From positions 1 to 22,166 of the forward strand of contig DATMNB010000015.1 of NCBI GenBank assembly GCA_035569435.1: a DNA stretch of 22,166 bases, given 5' to 3'. A program made the position numbers and the translations under genes. Source of the stretch: DASRDS01 sp035569435 (lineage in GTDB: Bacteria > Gemmatimonadota > Gemmatimonadetes > Gemmatimonadales > Gemmatimonadaceae). This document shows, piece after piece, positions 14,142-21,918 of the stretch (position 1 is the stretch's first letter; each line of letters opens with the position of its first letter). The notes beneath the pieces are model-generated. The model was not told the DNA's origin and ran no database searches. It was given only the letters and a program-made list of their open reading frames with translations.

Positions 14142-14903
14142 ATGATGTTCCATGGAGACCACTTGATCACGCGATCCGCGTACGCCGTGCAAGCGGCGGT
14201 GTTGTGTGGTGCGCTGATGGGGGGCGGGTCGCTCGGGGCGCAAAATGCGCCGACATCCCCTCCTCCGGCCTCGAGAGATACCGCGGGCCAGCCGTACACG
14301 GTGCGGCGCGCGGAAGTCTTGAAGGACATCAAGGCATCCCAACAGAAGTTGGACGAACTGCGCGTGCAGCGGCTGCAGCTCGAGTCCCGGGTCGAGGCCG
14401 TCGCCTCGAAGGCCGCCGAGCAGCGGGCGAACACCCTCATGATGAGCCGCGAGACGTATGCGCTCCGGCAGCTCGACTCGCTCCTGACGAGCTCCCAGGA
14501 CAACCTGCTGGCACAGCGGGACCGGTTCCTGTCGCTTGGCGACGCGGTGCGCCGGCGTGCGGGTGCCGAGCTTGTCGTCGTGTTCCGGGCGGACTCGTCG
14601 ACGCAGATGCAGCGAATCGACAGTGTGACCGTCGAGATCGACGATGGGATCGGGGCGCAACGGCACTACTCGATCATTGCCAGCGGGGCGCTCGGCAACG
14701 GCGCCATCGACGAGCTGTACCGGTCCAACGTTCTGCCGGCCTCGCACGCGGTCGCGCTCACCGTGTCGGCTAACGGTGCGCCGCAGAAACAGACCGTTCA
14801 CGTCGACGCCGCGGCCGGGGCGATCACGTACGTGCAGTTCACGCTTCGGAACGGACAGATGACCCAGGCCACGTGGGCCAATCGGGACACTGCCCCGCAG
14901 TGA
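14142..14903 (+). CDS. Exported coiled-coil protein with C-terminal beta-rich domain (unknown function)
   Basis: An exported protein of about 253 residues with no recognised family. After a signal peptide ending near GSLGAQ comes a helical coiled-coil region (DIKASQQKLDELRVQRLQLE to about DNLLAQRDRFLSLG). A compact C-terminal domain of about 100 residues follows with strand-like segments (AELVVVFRADSS, DSVTVEIDDG, HAVALTVSAN, AITYVQFTLRNG). The start is uncertain. GTG at 14100 (GTGA overlap) would give a 267-residue product with an overlong n-region. ATG at 14142 is used here. TTG at 14163 has GGAG five bases upstream and gives the tidiest signal peptide. It lies between the barrel pair and the TPR proteins in the operon, suggesting a periplasmic connector. 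Its TGA overlaps the next ATG (TGATG). Confidence 0.75.
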   Translation: MMFHGDHLITRSAYAVQAAVLCGALMGGGSLGAQNAPTSPPPASRDTAGQPYTVRRAEVLKDIKASQQKLDELRVQRLQLESRVEAVASKAAEQRANTLMMSRETYALRQLDSLLTSSQDNLLAQRDRFLSLGDAVRRRAGAELVVVFRADSSTQMQRIDSVTVEIDDGIGAQRHYSIIASGALGNGAIDELYRSNVLPASHAVALTVSANGAPQKQTVHVDAAAGAITYVQFTLRNGQMTQATWANRDTAPQ

Positions 14904-17161
14904 TGGGCGCCGTGCGGTCGGGTTCGGTCGGGAGCGGGTTGCTTGTCGTCTTCTGCGTGCTCGTGGGGACGGGAGCTGCCGGCGCGCAGCAATCCAACAA
15001 GAAGAAGGGGCAACCGCCCCCGCAGCCTGCGCAGCCGGCCGTGGCAATGCCGCGCGTCGTGGATACGACGCTCATTCCGGTCCTCGACCGCAATCGCGCC
15101 GTGGACGCCGAGGTCCGGTCGTCATTGTTTGACCTGATGGTCGACCGGCCGCTACGGGCGTTGGTGCGGCTCCGCAACCTGGACGCGAGCGGGGTCGATA
15201 GCACGCTCGGGTGGCGTGGCGCGCCGGAGCGGCGGTTTCTGATCGCCGAGTGCTACTATCGGCTGGGGATGGACGACAGCCTGCGCACGGCCGCCGAGCT
15301 CACGCTGGCTGGTCCCGGCGGCGCGCGGTTTGCCCCGGTGCTCGAGCCACAGCTCCTGCTGGCTGCCTATCGCGACGGTGATTATGCGCGGGTCGTCGAG
15401 CTGTCCCGGTCGCTGGGGCCCGCGGAGGCCGGGAACGGGGCGGCGTCGCTGTTTGCCGGGTTGGCCGCCTACCGGTTGGGGCAGCCCGCCGCGGCGCGGG
15501 CGGCCTTTGATAACGCCCGGGTCGCCGGTGCCGGCGGGCCATTTGCGGCGTACGCCGGCTACATGTCGGCCATCATGGATCTCAAGCAGGACACGACGAA
15601 GATCGCGGCCGCGGCGGCCGGCGTCGATTCGATGCTCGCGGGTGCGCACGGCGCCGCGGCCGATCAGATGCGGTTGACGCTGGCGCAGTTGGCGTATGAG
15701 GGCGGGCAGTACGACCGGGCCGACTCCGAGGCCAAGCAGGTGCCGACGACAGGCGCAGTCGCCGCGCCGGCGCTGCTCACGAGTGCGTGGGCCGAGTACC
15801 GGGCTGGCCACGTGGTCCCGGCCGCCCAGTCGTTTGCGCAGTTTGCGCGCGAGTATCCGGAGTTGCCGGCACGCGACGAGAGCCGGCTCATGTACGCGCA
15901 GTCGGCGCTGCAACTCAATCACGCGGATAGCGCCTCGACGGCGTTCATCGCCGTGGCGGATTCGGTCGCCGGCGAGGCCGCGGCCGTGGGTCCCAACGGG
16001 AGCGGATTGCACGGCAGTGGCCGACTCCTCGTGAATGCCCGTGTGGCCGACGTGCTCCTGCTGGGCGACGTCGCCGGCGGGAAGGCGATCGCGTTCCCGG
16101 ACAGCGCCGGGGCGGGGAACGATGCCCTCCGGGTGACGGTGACGGACAGCGCCGCGGCGGCGCCGCCGGTGCCCGTGCCGACGCCGGTGTCGGTCAAGGA
16201 TCTCACGCACCGGCTCGACGCGGCTGGCGTCGACTCGGCCGGGGTGGCGGCTGCTGGCGTCGCCGCTGGGAGCGCCCTCTTGCGGCGGGCCATCTTCAGG
16301 CCGACGTCCGATGCGCTGTCGCGGGCCGATCTCCAGCACGGGATCGCATCGCTGCACGACGCGGACGTCGGCGTGGCGCTCGTGGTCGAGGCGGGGCATT
16401 ACCGCGACACGACGGTGGCGCTGCAGCTCGCCGACCTGGCGCGGATGCGGACGCAGATCGCGGCGGCGGGGGACAGTCTTCAGCCGGAGTTTGTCGCGCT
16501 CACCGCGCAGGAGGACTCGCTGTCGAACGTGAGCGCGGCCGTCGATTCGTCGGGCACGCGGTTGCAGCGGATGTTTCAGGTGCAGGTGAATGGGTTGCGT
16601 GATCTGGCGCATGAGAATCAGCTCTCGATCGATAGTGTGCGCCAGCGGCTGTCCGGGTCGCGGACGTCGGATGACCTGGAGTATCTCTCGCGCGAGCAGG
16701 AGAGCGCGGCGACGTACCAGCGGATGGCGGACGAGGTGCAGGCTGGGCTCATGGCGGCGATTCTGCGCAACCCGGGGTTTGCACTGCGGGATACGGTGCG
16801 GCAGCGCGGCGAGCGGGTGCGCGCGCTGATCGTGCAGACGCGGCAGGCGGTGAGCTCGGGCGAGGCGGCGGTCGATACGCAGGTGGCGCGGATCAACGGC
16901 GGCGAGGCTGGGGAGCGGACGATCATTCAGAAGCAGCTGGCGGCGGCCGAAGCGCGGCGTGATGCGGCCGCCAACGCCCTCGTCATCGCGGTGGACCGCG
17001 AGATGACGGCGCGGGCGACGGCGCTCATCGCGGAGCTGACCAAGGATCGGGAGGCCGCTGATTTCGGGGCGGGGAGTGCGCTGTTCTTCCGGGCGGCGGT
17101 GCCGGACAGCACGCCGCCGACATCGGCTGGGTCCACCGCGCCACCGCCGGGGGCGCGATGA
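14903..17161 (+). CDS. Large exported TPR/helical-repeat protein
   Basis: A 752-residue periplasmic protein. The signal peptide MGAVRSGSVGSGLLVVFCVL continues to about GAAGAQ, followed by a Lys/Pro/Gln-rich linker. TPR-like helical repeats span about residues 105-355, for example YYRLGMDDSLRTAAELTL, LAAYRLGQPAAARAAFDNA and WAEYRAGHVVPAAQSFAQFA. A low-complexity Ala/Gly/Val/Pro section (about 355-460) separates these from a long C-terminal helical region (about 470-720) with coiled-coil character. The tail is Pro/Thr/Ser-rich. TPR arrays bind partner proteins, so a scaffold role is likely. I chose the ATG at 14903 (TGATG overlap) because the signal peptide begins there; an earlier GTG at 14873 adds ten residues. 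The gene is coupled to the next by ATGA. Confidence 0.8.
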   Translation: MGAVRSGSVGSGLLVVFCVLVGTGAAGAQQSNKKKGQPPPQPAQPAVAMPRVVDTTLIPVLDRNRAVDAEVRSSLFDLMVDRPLRALVRLRNLDASGVDSTLGWRGAPERRFLIAECYYRLGMDDSLRTAAELTLAGPGGARFAPVLEPQLLLAAYRDGDYARVVELSRSLGPAEAGNGAASLFAGLAAYRLGQPAAARAAFDNARVAGAGGPFAAYAGYMSAIMDLKQDTTKIAAAAAGVDSMLAGAHGAAADQMRLTLAQLAYEGGQYDRADSEAKQVPTTGAVAAPALLTSAWAEYRAGHVVPAAQSFAQFAREYPELPARDESRLMYAQSALQLNHADSASTAFIAVADSVAGEAAAVGPNGSGLHGSGRLLVNARVADVLLLGDVAGGKAIAFPDSAGAGNDALRVTVTDSAAAAPPVPVPTPVSVKDLTHRLDAAGVDSAGVAAAGVAAGSALLRRAIFRPTSDALSRADLQHGIASLHDADVGVALVVEAGHYRDTTVALQLADLARMRTQIAAAGDSLQPEFVALTAQEDSLSNVSAAVDSSGTRLQRMFQVQVNGLRDLAHENQLSIDSVRQRLSGSRTSDDLEYLSREQESAATYQRMADEVQAGLMAAILRNPGFALRDTVRQRGERVRALIVQTRQAVSSGEAAVDTQVARINGGEAGERTIIQKQLAAAEARRDAAANALVIAVDREMTARATALIAELTKDREAADFGAGSALFFRAAVPDSTPPTSAGSTAPPPGAR

Positions 17162-20100
17162 GTGCCGTAAGGAAGAAAAGCGTTGGAGTAAGAACGTCGA
17201 GCGTTCTTGGCGCGCGGCGGGGCGTGTTTGCCGCGTGGCAGGGCGCGCTTGCGTCCTGGACGTGCGTTCTTGCCGCCGTGCTCGCGGGGGCGATATCCCT
17301 TGGGGCTCCGGTCGTCGGCGCTCAGACCCCCGGTGTGCGTCCTGTGGCGCAGCATGGGCCCGTGCCGGTGGCCGACTCGGCGATCGAGCAGTTGGATCGG
17401 CTGCTGCAGCGGTATCCCGATAGCCCGCTCAGGGCCGGGGCGCTGTTTGAGTTGGGCGAGCTGCTCGTGCGTCGAGCTGACGAGCGGTTTGCCGTGTCCG
17501 AGCGGGGTGACAGCGCTGCCGCGCCGAGTGGAGCACCGACGCATCCGGATTACGGTCCGGCGATCGCGCGGTATGAGGAGTTGGTCAAGCGGTACCCGAA
17601 CTTTGATCAGATCGACGGCGCCGCATATACGCTCGGCACGCTGTACGCGTTTGACCAGCGGTATGCGGAAGCGGTCCCGATGTTCGAGCTCGTGGCGGCC
17701 AAGGACAGCTCGCATCTGCGGGCCGAAGCGATGTTCCGGTTGGGCGACGCCGAGTTCGAGTTGGCGAGTGCCCAGCGGGGCGACGCGCGGTTGGCGTTGT
17801 ACACCAAGGCCGCGGCAGCCTACGAGCATGCCGCCACGGTCGCGACGGCCCAGAGCGATGTGTACTTCCTGTCGCTCTACAAGCTCGGGTGGTCGTACTA
17901 CAACACGGCCACGCACCAGAATCCCGAGGGGTACACGAAGGCCGTCGACGTATTTGGCACGCTGGTCGATGCCTACGACAAACTGCCTCCCGAACGTCAA
18001 CAGCGGCTCGGCCTGCGTAACGAAGCGCTGGAATACATGGCAGTCTGTTTCACCCAAGTGGGCGGTGCCTCGGCGGCCAACCGATACTTTGCCGACCGGC
18101 CGGACAGCGCGACGCTCAAGATCCCGGTGCTGCGCCGCGTGGCGGCTCGACTCCGCGATCAGGGCGACTTTGCCAAGGCGGTCGACGCGTATCAGGAGCT
18201 GCTCGTCGAGGCGCCCGACGACTCGTCGGCGCTCAGCATCTCGCGCGACGTGATCGACATTTATCAGAACCGCACGCTGGAGCCGGACAAGGCGCAGCAG
18301 GCGCGGCTGGCACTCGTGCAGAAGTTTGCTCCTGGGTACTCGTGGGTGAACGCGAACCCAACGTTGGCCAAGGACGCCACGGCGGCTCGAGAAACGGCGC
18401 TGCGTGAGAGCGCGCAATTCGAGCTCGCCAAGGCGCAGGCCGGATCGCCGCGGACGGTGGCTGCACGACCGACGAAATCGGGCAAGGGCCGGGCATCTGC
18501 CGACGTGGGGCTGGCGACGGCGCCGGTCGAGCCCACGTCGGCCGCGCAGCGGCAGCACTACGCCGAGGCCGCGCGACTGTACGGCATCTACATGGCGGAC
18601 TATGGGCAGTCGGACAGTGCGCAGGCGGTGGACATCCACTATGCCGACGCGTTGTTTGGCGCCGGGGACTATGGGCACGCCGGGACGGAGTACACGCGGG
18701 CGGCGTTTGGGTTGAACATCGATACGGTCGCGGCCACGGCGGCCACGAAGACGGCCGCGCAGCAGTCGGCGCAGAACGCAATCGTCTCGTGGGACTCGGT
18801 GGCGACCGACAACAAGACCAACCGGTCGGCCCAGGACTCGTTGTTCGCGGCCGTCGATCGGTACGCGGAGCACTATCCCAGATCTGAGATCGCCAAGCGC
18901 GCGCTGATCGAGAAGGGGCGCCGGGCGGCCGAGGCGGGGCGGTGGGATGTGGAGGCGGCGACGTTCCGGACGTATGCGGTCACCTACCCGAGCGATCCCT
19001 ATACGCCGACGGCACAGAAGCAGGTCGGTGACGCGCTGTACAAGAACGGCAACTACGCCGACGCGCAGGCGCAGTGGGACACGGCCGCCGTCGTGGCTCG
19101 CCAGAGTGGACGGCGCGGGCTGGCGGATTCGCTCAAGTCGATCAAGGAAGCGGCCGCGTCGGCGTACGCGGACTCGCTCATCAAGCGCGGCGACTACAAG
19201 CGGGCGGCCGACGAGGTGTACGTGGCGTTTGCCGACAAGAATCCGGGGAGCCCCAAGGCGCCGGACGCGCTGCGCGACGCCATCGAGACGTACATGTTGG
19301 CCGACAGTGTGGCGCGCAAGAAGGGCGATCAGGACGCGTCAAAGGCGGATCGCACCGCGGCCGCCGAGCTCGCCAACCGGCTGATCACGCAGTACCCGAC
19401 CTACCAGTACCGGCTGCAGTATCAGACGCTGTACGCGGATCTCCTCATGGATATCGGCCAGGGCGATCAGTCCGTGGCCGCGCTCCGGACCCTGTTGGCC
19501 CAGAATCCGACGTGGAAGGGGCGCGCGGACGCCGAGATCAAGCTGGCAGTGCGGCTGGACTCGCTTGGCAAGGGTGAGGATGCCGCCGCGGCGTACGAGA
19601 AGTTCGCCGCCGACTACGCAAAGGATCCGCGGGCGGCCGACGCCAAGTACAACGCGGCGGTGAGCTATGTCCTGGCGCGGGACACGGCGCAGGGTGCGCG
19701 GACGTACGGCGAGTTTGCGACGCGGTTTCCGCAGGATCGGCGCGCGGCGCAGGCCCGGGTGCTCCGGGTGACGTTGCTCAAGGCCTCGGGTGATTCGAGC
19801 GCGGCCGGGTCAGAGATCGCACGGCTGTGCAGCCAGGCCACGCCGCCTCCCGAGATCAAGGGCGACTGCGCGCGGCGGGCGGGACAGGCGGCCTTTGACC
19901 TTGGATTGGCGCAATTCATGAAGTACCGGTCGCTCCGGCTGGTGATCGCGTCGCGGGCGCAGTTGACTGCCGCCGGGGTGAAGCGGGCGTCGGCGGCCAA
20001 GCAGAAGGCGTTGGCCGAGGTGACGTCGATATTCACCAAAGCGATCGCGTCGGGTGATCCCGAGTATCTATCAGCGGGCACGTACTACGTCGGGCTCTCG

Positions 20101-20337
20101 CAGTGGGAGTACGGCAATTTCTTGAAACACGTCAACCTGCCGTCGAGCCTGTCGGACGCCGAGCGTCAAGCGGCCACGGCTGGTGCCGGACAGCAGGCGG
20201 AAGCGTATTACGCAGATGCGAAGAAGACGTGGCAGGCGTTGTTGGACAAAGCGACGCAGCAGTCGCTCAAGAACCGCTGGATCGATTTCGCGCGTGACGG
20301 TACGCAGGGGACGGTCCCTGACGTGCCTCCTACTTGA
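17158..20337 (+). CDS. Very large exported tetratricopeptide-repeat protein
   Basis: A 1059-residue periplasmic protein built almost entirely of TPR-type helical repeats. Examples are AIEQLDRLLQRYPDSPLRAG (about 75-94), YGPAIARYEELVKRYPNFDQ, YKLGWSYYNTATHQNPEGYT (about 241-260), AKAVDAYQELLVEAPDDSSA, DALYKNGNYADAQAQWDTAA and AAAYEKFAADYAKDPRAADA. The repeated pattern of a helix ending in RYP or EYP-like turns is typical of BamD/YbgF/CpoB-like and gliding-associated TPR proteins. The ATG at 17158 (ATGA overlap) gives an unusually long basic n-region before the hydrophobic segment at residues 34-53 (cleavage near GAQ, 54-56). A GTG at 17224 would give a conventional signal peptide but lacks a good ribosome-binding site. 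Its position just upstream of TolQ/TolR genes suggests a periplasmic scaffold for that motor. Confidence 0.85.
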   Translation: MSAVRKKSVGVRTSSVLGARRGVFAAWQGALASWTCVLAAVLAGAISLGAPVVGAQTPGVRPVAQHGPVPVADSAIEQLDRLLQRYPDSPLRAGALFELGELLVRRADERFAVSERGDSAAAPSGAPTHPDYGPAIARYEELVKRYPNFDQIDGAAYTLGTLYAFDQRYAEAVPMFELVAAKDSSHLRAEAMFRLGDAEFELASAQRGDARLALYTKAAAAYEHAATVATAQSDVYFLSLYKLGWSYYNTATHQNPEGYTKAVDVFGTLVDAYDKLPPERQQRLGLRNEALEYMAVCFTQVGGASAANRYFADRPDSATLKIPVLRRVAARLRDQGDFAKAVDAYQELLVEAPDDSSALSISRDVIDIYQNRTLEPDKAQQARLALVQKFAPGYSWVNANPTLAKDATAARETALRESAQFELAKAQAGSPRTVAARPTKSGKGRASADVGLATAPVEPTSAAQRQHYAEAARLYGIYMADYGQSDSAQAVDIHYADALFGAGDYGHAGTEYTRAAFGLNIDTVAATAATKTAAQQSAQNAIVSWDSVATDNKTNRSAQDSLFAAVDRYAEHYPRSEIAKRALIEKGRRAAEAGRWDVEAATFRTYAVTYPSDPYTPTAQKQVGDALYKNGNYADAQAQWDTAAVVARQSGRRGLADSLKSIKEAAASAYADSLIKRGDYKRAADEVYVAFADKNPGSPKAPDALRDAIETYMLADSVARKKGDQDASKADRTAAAELANRLITQYPTYQYRLQYQTLYADLLMDIGQGDQSVAALRTLLAQNPTWKGRADAEIKLAVRLDSLGKGEDAAAAYEKFAADYAKDPRAADAKYNAAVSYVLARDTAQGARTYGEFATRFPQDRRAAQARVLRVTLLKASGDSSAAGSEIARLCSQATPPPEIKGDCARRAGQAAFDLGLAQFMKYRSLRLVIASRAQLTAAGVKRASAAKQKALAEVTSIFTKAIASGDPEYLSAGTYYVGLSQWEYGNFLKHVNLPSSLSDAERQAATAGAGQQAEAYYADAKKTWQALLDKATQQSLKNRWIDFARDGTQGTVPDVPPT

Positions 20338-20348
20338 GGCGCGTGTAT

Positions 20349-20693
20349 ATGTACCGGAGCCTATTGATTGGGGTAATAGCGGCGATAGCGGCGGTGCCGG
20401 GGCTGGCGTCGGCACAGCAGCAGAAGCAGCAACCACAGGGAAACAAACGGCAAGCCGCGACGACGGTGGAGATCCGCGGCGAGGTTCCAACACCGCAGGT
20501 CGTCACCGTTCGCCCGCGGGAGGTCCCGGCCTACTCACGAGGGATTTTGGTACCGGCGTTTTACGATCGGCATTTTTGGGCCGCGATCCTCGAGCCGTAC
20601 AGGATCGTGCCACCGTTGCCGAGTGATACGGCTCATCGTCCACCGATGGCGACTGGCGATTCTACGAACGCGCTCCCGAGGGGGAAGACCTAA
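20349..20693 (+). CDS. Small exported protein upstream of the TolQ-like gene (unknown function)
   Basis: A 114-residue protein with a signal peptide (MYRSLLIGVIAAIAAVPGLA, then SAQQQ), a short Gln/Lys-rich linker and a compact conserved-looking core VEIRGEVPTPQVVTVRPREV followed by PAYSRGILVPAFYDRHFW. I do not recognise the family. The ATG at 20349 follows GAGG at 20336-20339. A TTG at 20334 overlapping the previous stop (TTGA) is the alternative and adds five residues. Its TAA shares a base with the TolQ-like start (TAATG), so it is translated with the motor proteins. It may be an accessory or assembly factor of the complex; this is inferred from context only. Confidence 0.7.
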   Translation: MYRSLLIGVIAAIAAVPGLASAQQQKQQPQGNKRQAATTVEIRGEVPTPQVVTVRPREVPAYSRGILVPAFYDRHFWAAILEPYRIVPPLPSDTAHRPPMATGDSTNALPRGKT

Positions 20694-21331
20694 TGCAGTT
20701 TCTCGAGTGGTTTCGCAACGGCGGTCCGGTCATGTACGCGATCCTCGTGGTCGCGCTGTCGGGGCTGGCCATTTTCCTGGAGCGCGTCTACGTCATCGTC
20801 TTCCGTTCGCGGATCAATGGCCCGGCGTTCATCGAGCGCGTGATGCAGCTCGTGCGGAGCGGCCGCATCGATGAGGCGATCCGTCTCTGCTCGCAGTCCC
20901 GGGCGGCGCTGCCGGACATGGGACTCCTGATCCTCCGGAGCAAGAGCCACGATGAGGCCGATTTGCAGAATGTGGCCGACGCGGCGTCGCTGGCGGTCAT
21001 TCCGCGGCTGACGCGCCGGCTCCAGTATCTGCCGATGCTGGCCAACGTCGCCACGCTGATCGGTCTGTTTGGGACGATCTACGGGTTGAAGGGCGCGTTT
21101 GCGTCAGTGGCGTTGGCGTCGGCCGCCGAGCGGTCGGAGAAACTGGCCGCCGGGATCGCGGTGGCGCTGAACGCCACCGGGTTCGGGTTGCTCACGGCGA
21201 TTCCGCTGACGGTCGCGCACTCGTATCTGGCCGCGCAGTCGGAGCAGATCATCGAGCAGGTGGATGAGTTCTCCGTTCGGCTGATCAACTCGCTCGTCGA
21301 TCGCCCGGACGTCAAGATCGCGGCCCGCTAA
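20693..21331 (+). CDS. MotA/TolQ/ExbB proton channel family protein
   Basis: A 212-residue inner-membrane protein with the three-helix TolQ/ExbB layout. Helix 1 is at about residues 12-37 (MYAILVVALSGLAIFLERVY). A cytoplasmic domain at about 38-110 follows. Helix 2 is at about 112-136 with the family motif MLANVATLIGLFGTIYGLKG. Helix 3 is at about 152-178 with ALNATGFGLLTAIPL, including the polar threonines that line the proton path (T162, T168). TolQ/ExbB proteins form a pentamer around a TolR/ExbD dimer and convert proton flow into motion or force acting across the periplasm. Two TolR/ExbD-type genes follow directly. There is no TolA, TolB, Pal or TonB gene in view, so neither tolQ nor exbB is assigned; AglR-like is also possible. 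Confidence 0.93.
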   Translation: MQFLEWFRNGGPVMYAILVVALSGLAIFLERVYVIVFRSRINGPAFIERVMQLVRSGRIDEAIRLCSQSRAALPDMGLLILRSKSHDEADLQNVADAASLAVIPRLTRRLQYLPMLANVATLIGLFGTIYGLKGAFASVALASAAERSEKLAAGIAVALNATGFGLLTAIPLTVAHSYLAAQSEQIIEQVDEFSVRLINSLVDRPDVKIAAR

Positions 21332-21333
21332 CC

Positions 21334-21355
21334 GCGGCCGGGAAAGAGCGGCCGC
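21334..21355 (+). promoter_or_regulatory. Intercistronic hairpin with the Shine-Dalgarno in its loop
   Basis: GCGGCCG (21334-21340) and CGGCCGC (21349-21355) can pair over 7 G-C pairs with the 8-base loop GGAAAGAG. The purine loop is the only Shine-Dalgarno-like sequence for the TolR-type gene at 21359, 10 bases away. No T-run follows, so it is not a typical terminator. It may set the translation rate of the TolR-type protein relative to the TolQ-type protein. Confidence 0.45.
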
Positions 21356-21358
21356 CCC

Positions 21359-21916
21359 ATGGCATCTCGTTTTCATCGGGCCAATCAGCGTCGCAAGGAG
21401 CTCGGCACGAGCTCCCTGGGGCATGGTGGCATCAACCTGGTGCCGCTGGTCGACATTCTGACGTCGATCGTGTTCTTCAGCCTGCTCACGTACCAGGGCG
21501 CGCTGATGGCAAACCTTACGACCTACGATCTCTCCCTGCCGCCGGTTGTGGTGAACGCCGAGCAGACGCCCAAGGGGGACAATAACCAGTTGAACTTGCT
21601 CCTGGCCGTACGCGTGTCGACCGACCGGCTGCTGGTCGAGCATTCCGAGGAAGGCGGGTTCCGGCGCGAGATCATGGGGCTCGATTCCACGGCGCTCGAT
21701 ACGCTGCAGGCGCTCATGGCGGACATCAAGCGCAAGTATCCGCAGAACAACGACGTGCTGGTGATTCCGTCGGATGACGTGGCGTACGACGACGTGATCC
21801 ACGTGCTGGAGCGGCTCAAGATCGCGCAGTACGGGAACGTGGCGCTTGGCACGCGGTCGCGGGCTTCGACGCCGGTCAGCGCTTCTGTTGGACCTTCGGG
21901 CCGACTCAGGAGCTGA
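21359..21916 (+). CDS. TolR/ExbD family protein (first copy)
   Basis: A 185-residue bitopic inner-membrane protein. A basic cytoplasmic N-terminus precedes one membrane helix at about residues 25-50. The helix carries the conserved proton-accepting aspartate D32 in INLVPLVDILTSIVFF. The periplasmic domain (about 75-170) has the family pattern VLVIPSDDVAYDDVIHVLER followed by LKIAQYGNVALGT. The C-terminal 20 residues are Ser/Arg-rich. TolR/ExbD dimers sit inside the TolQ/ExbB pentamer and transmit movement to periplasmic partners. The start follows the possible hairpin at 21334-21355. A second TolR/ExbD-type gene begins 2 bases after its stop, so the complex could contain a heterodimer. Confidence 0.92.
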   Translation: MASRFHRANQRRKELGTSSLGHGGINLVPLVDILTSIVFFSLLTYQGALMANLTTYDLSLPPVVVNAEQTPKGDNNQLNLLLAVRVSTDRLLVEHSEEGGFRREIMGLDSTALDTLQALMADIKRKYPQNNDVLVIPSDDVAYDDVIHVLERLKIAQYGNVALGTRSRASTPVSASVGPSGRLRS

Positions 21917-21918
21917 CC

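Noticed and set aside
16236..16275. Repeated AGVDSAGVAAAGVAAG segment in the 752-residue TPR protein
   Set aside because: Low-complexity Ala/Gly/Val linker; the DNA units are not regular enough to call a tandem repeat.
15152..16612. 486-codon minus-strand frame opposite the 752-residue TPR gene
   Set aside because: Same shadow pattern; the composition is dominated by Arg, His and Pro.
16927..18873. 648-codon minus-strand frame opposite the TPR genes
   Set aside because: Arg-rich, motif-free translation antisense to genes with clear signal peptides and TPR repeats.
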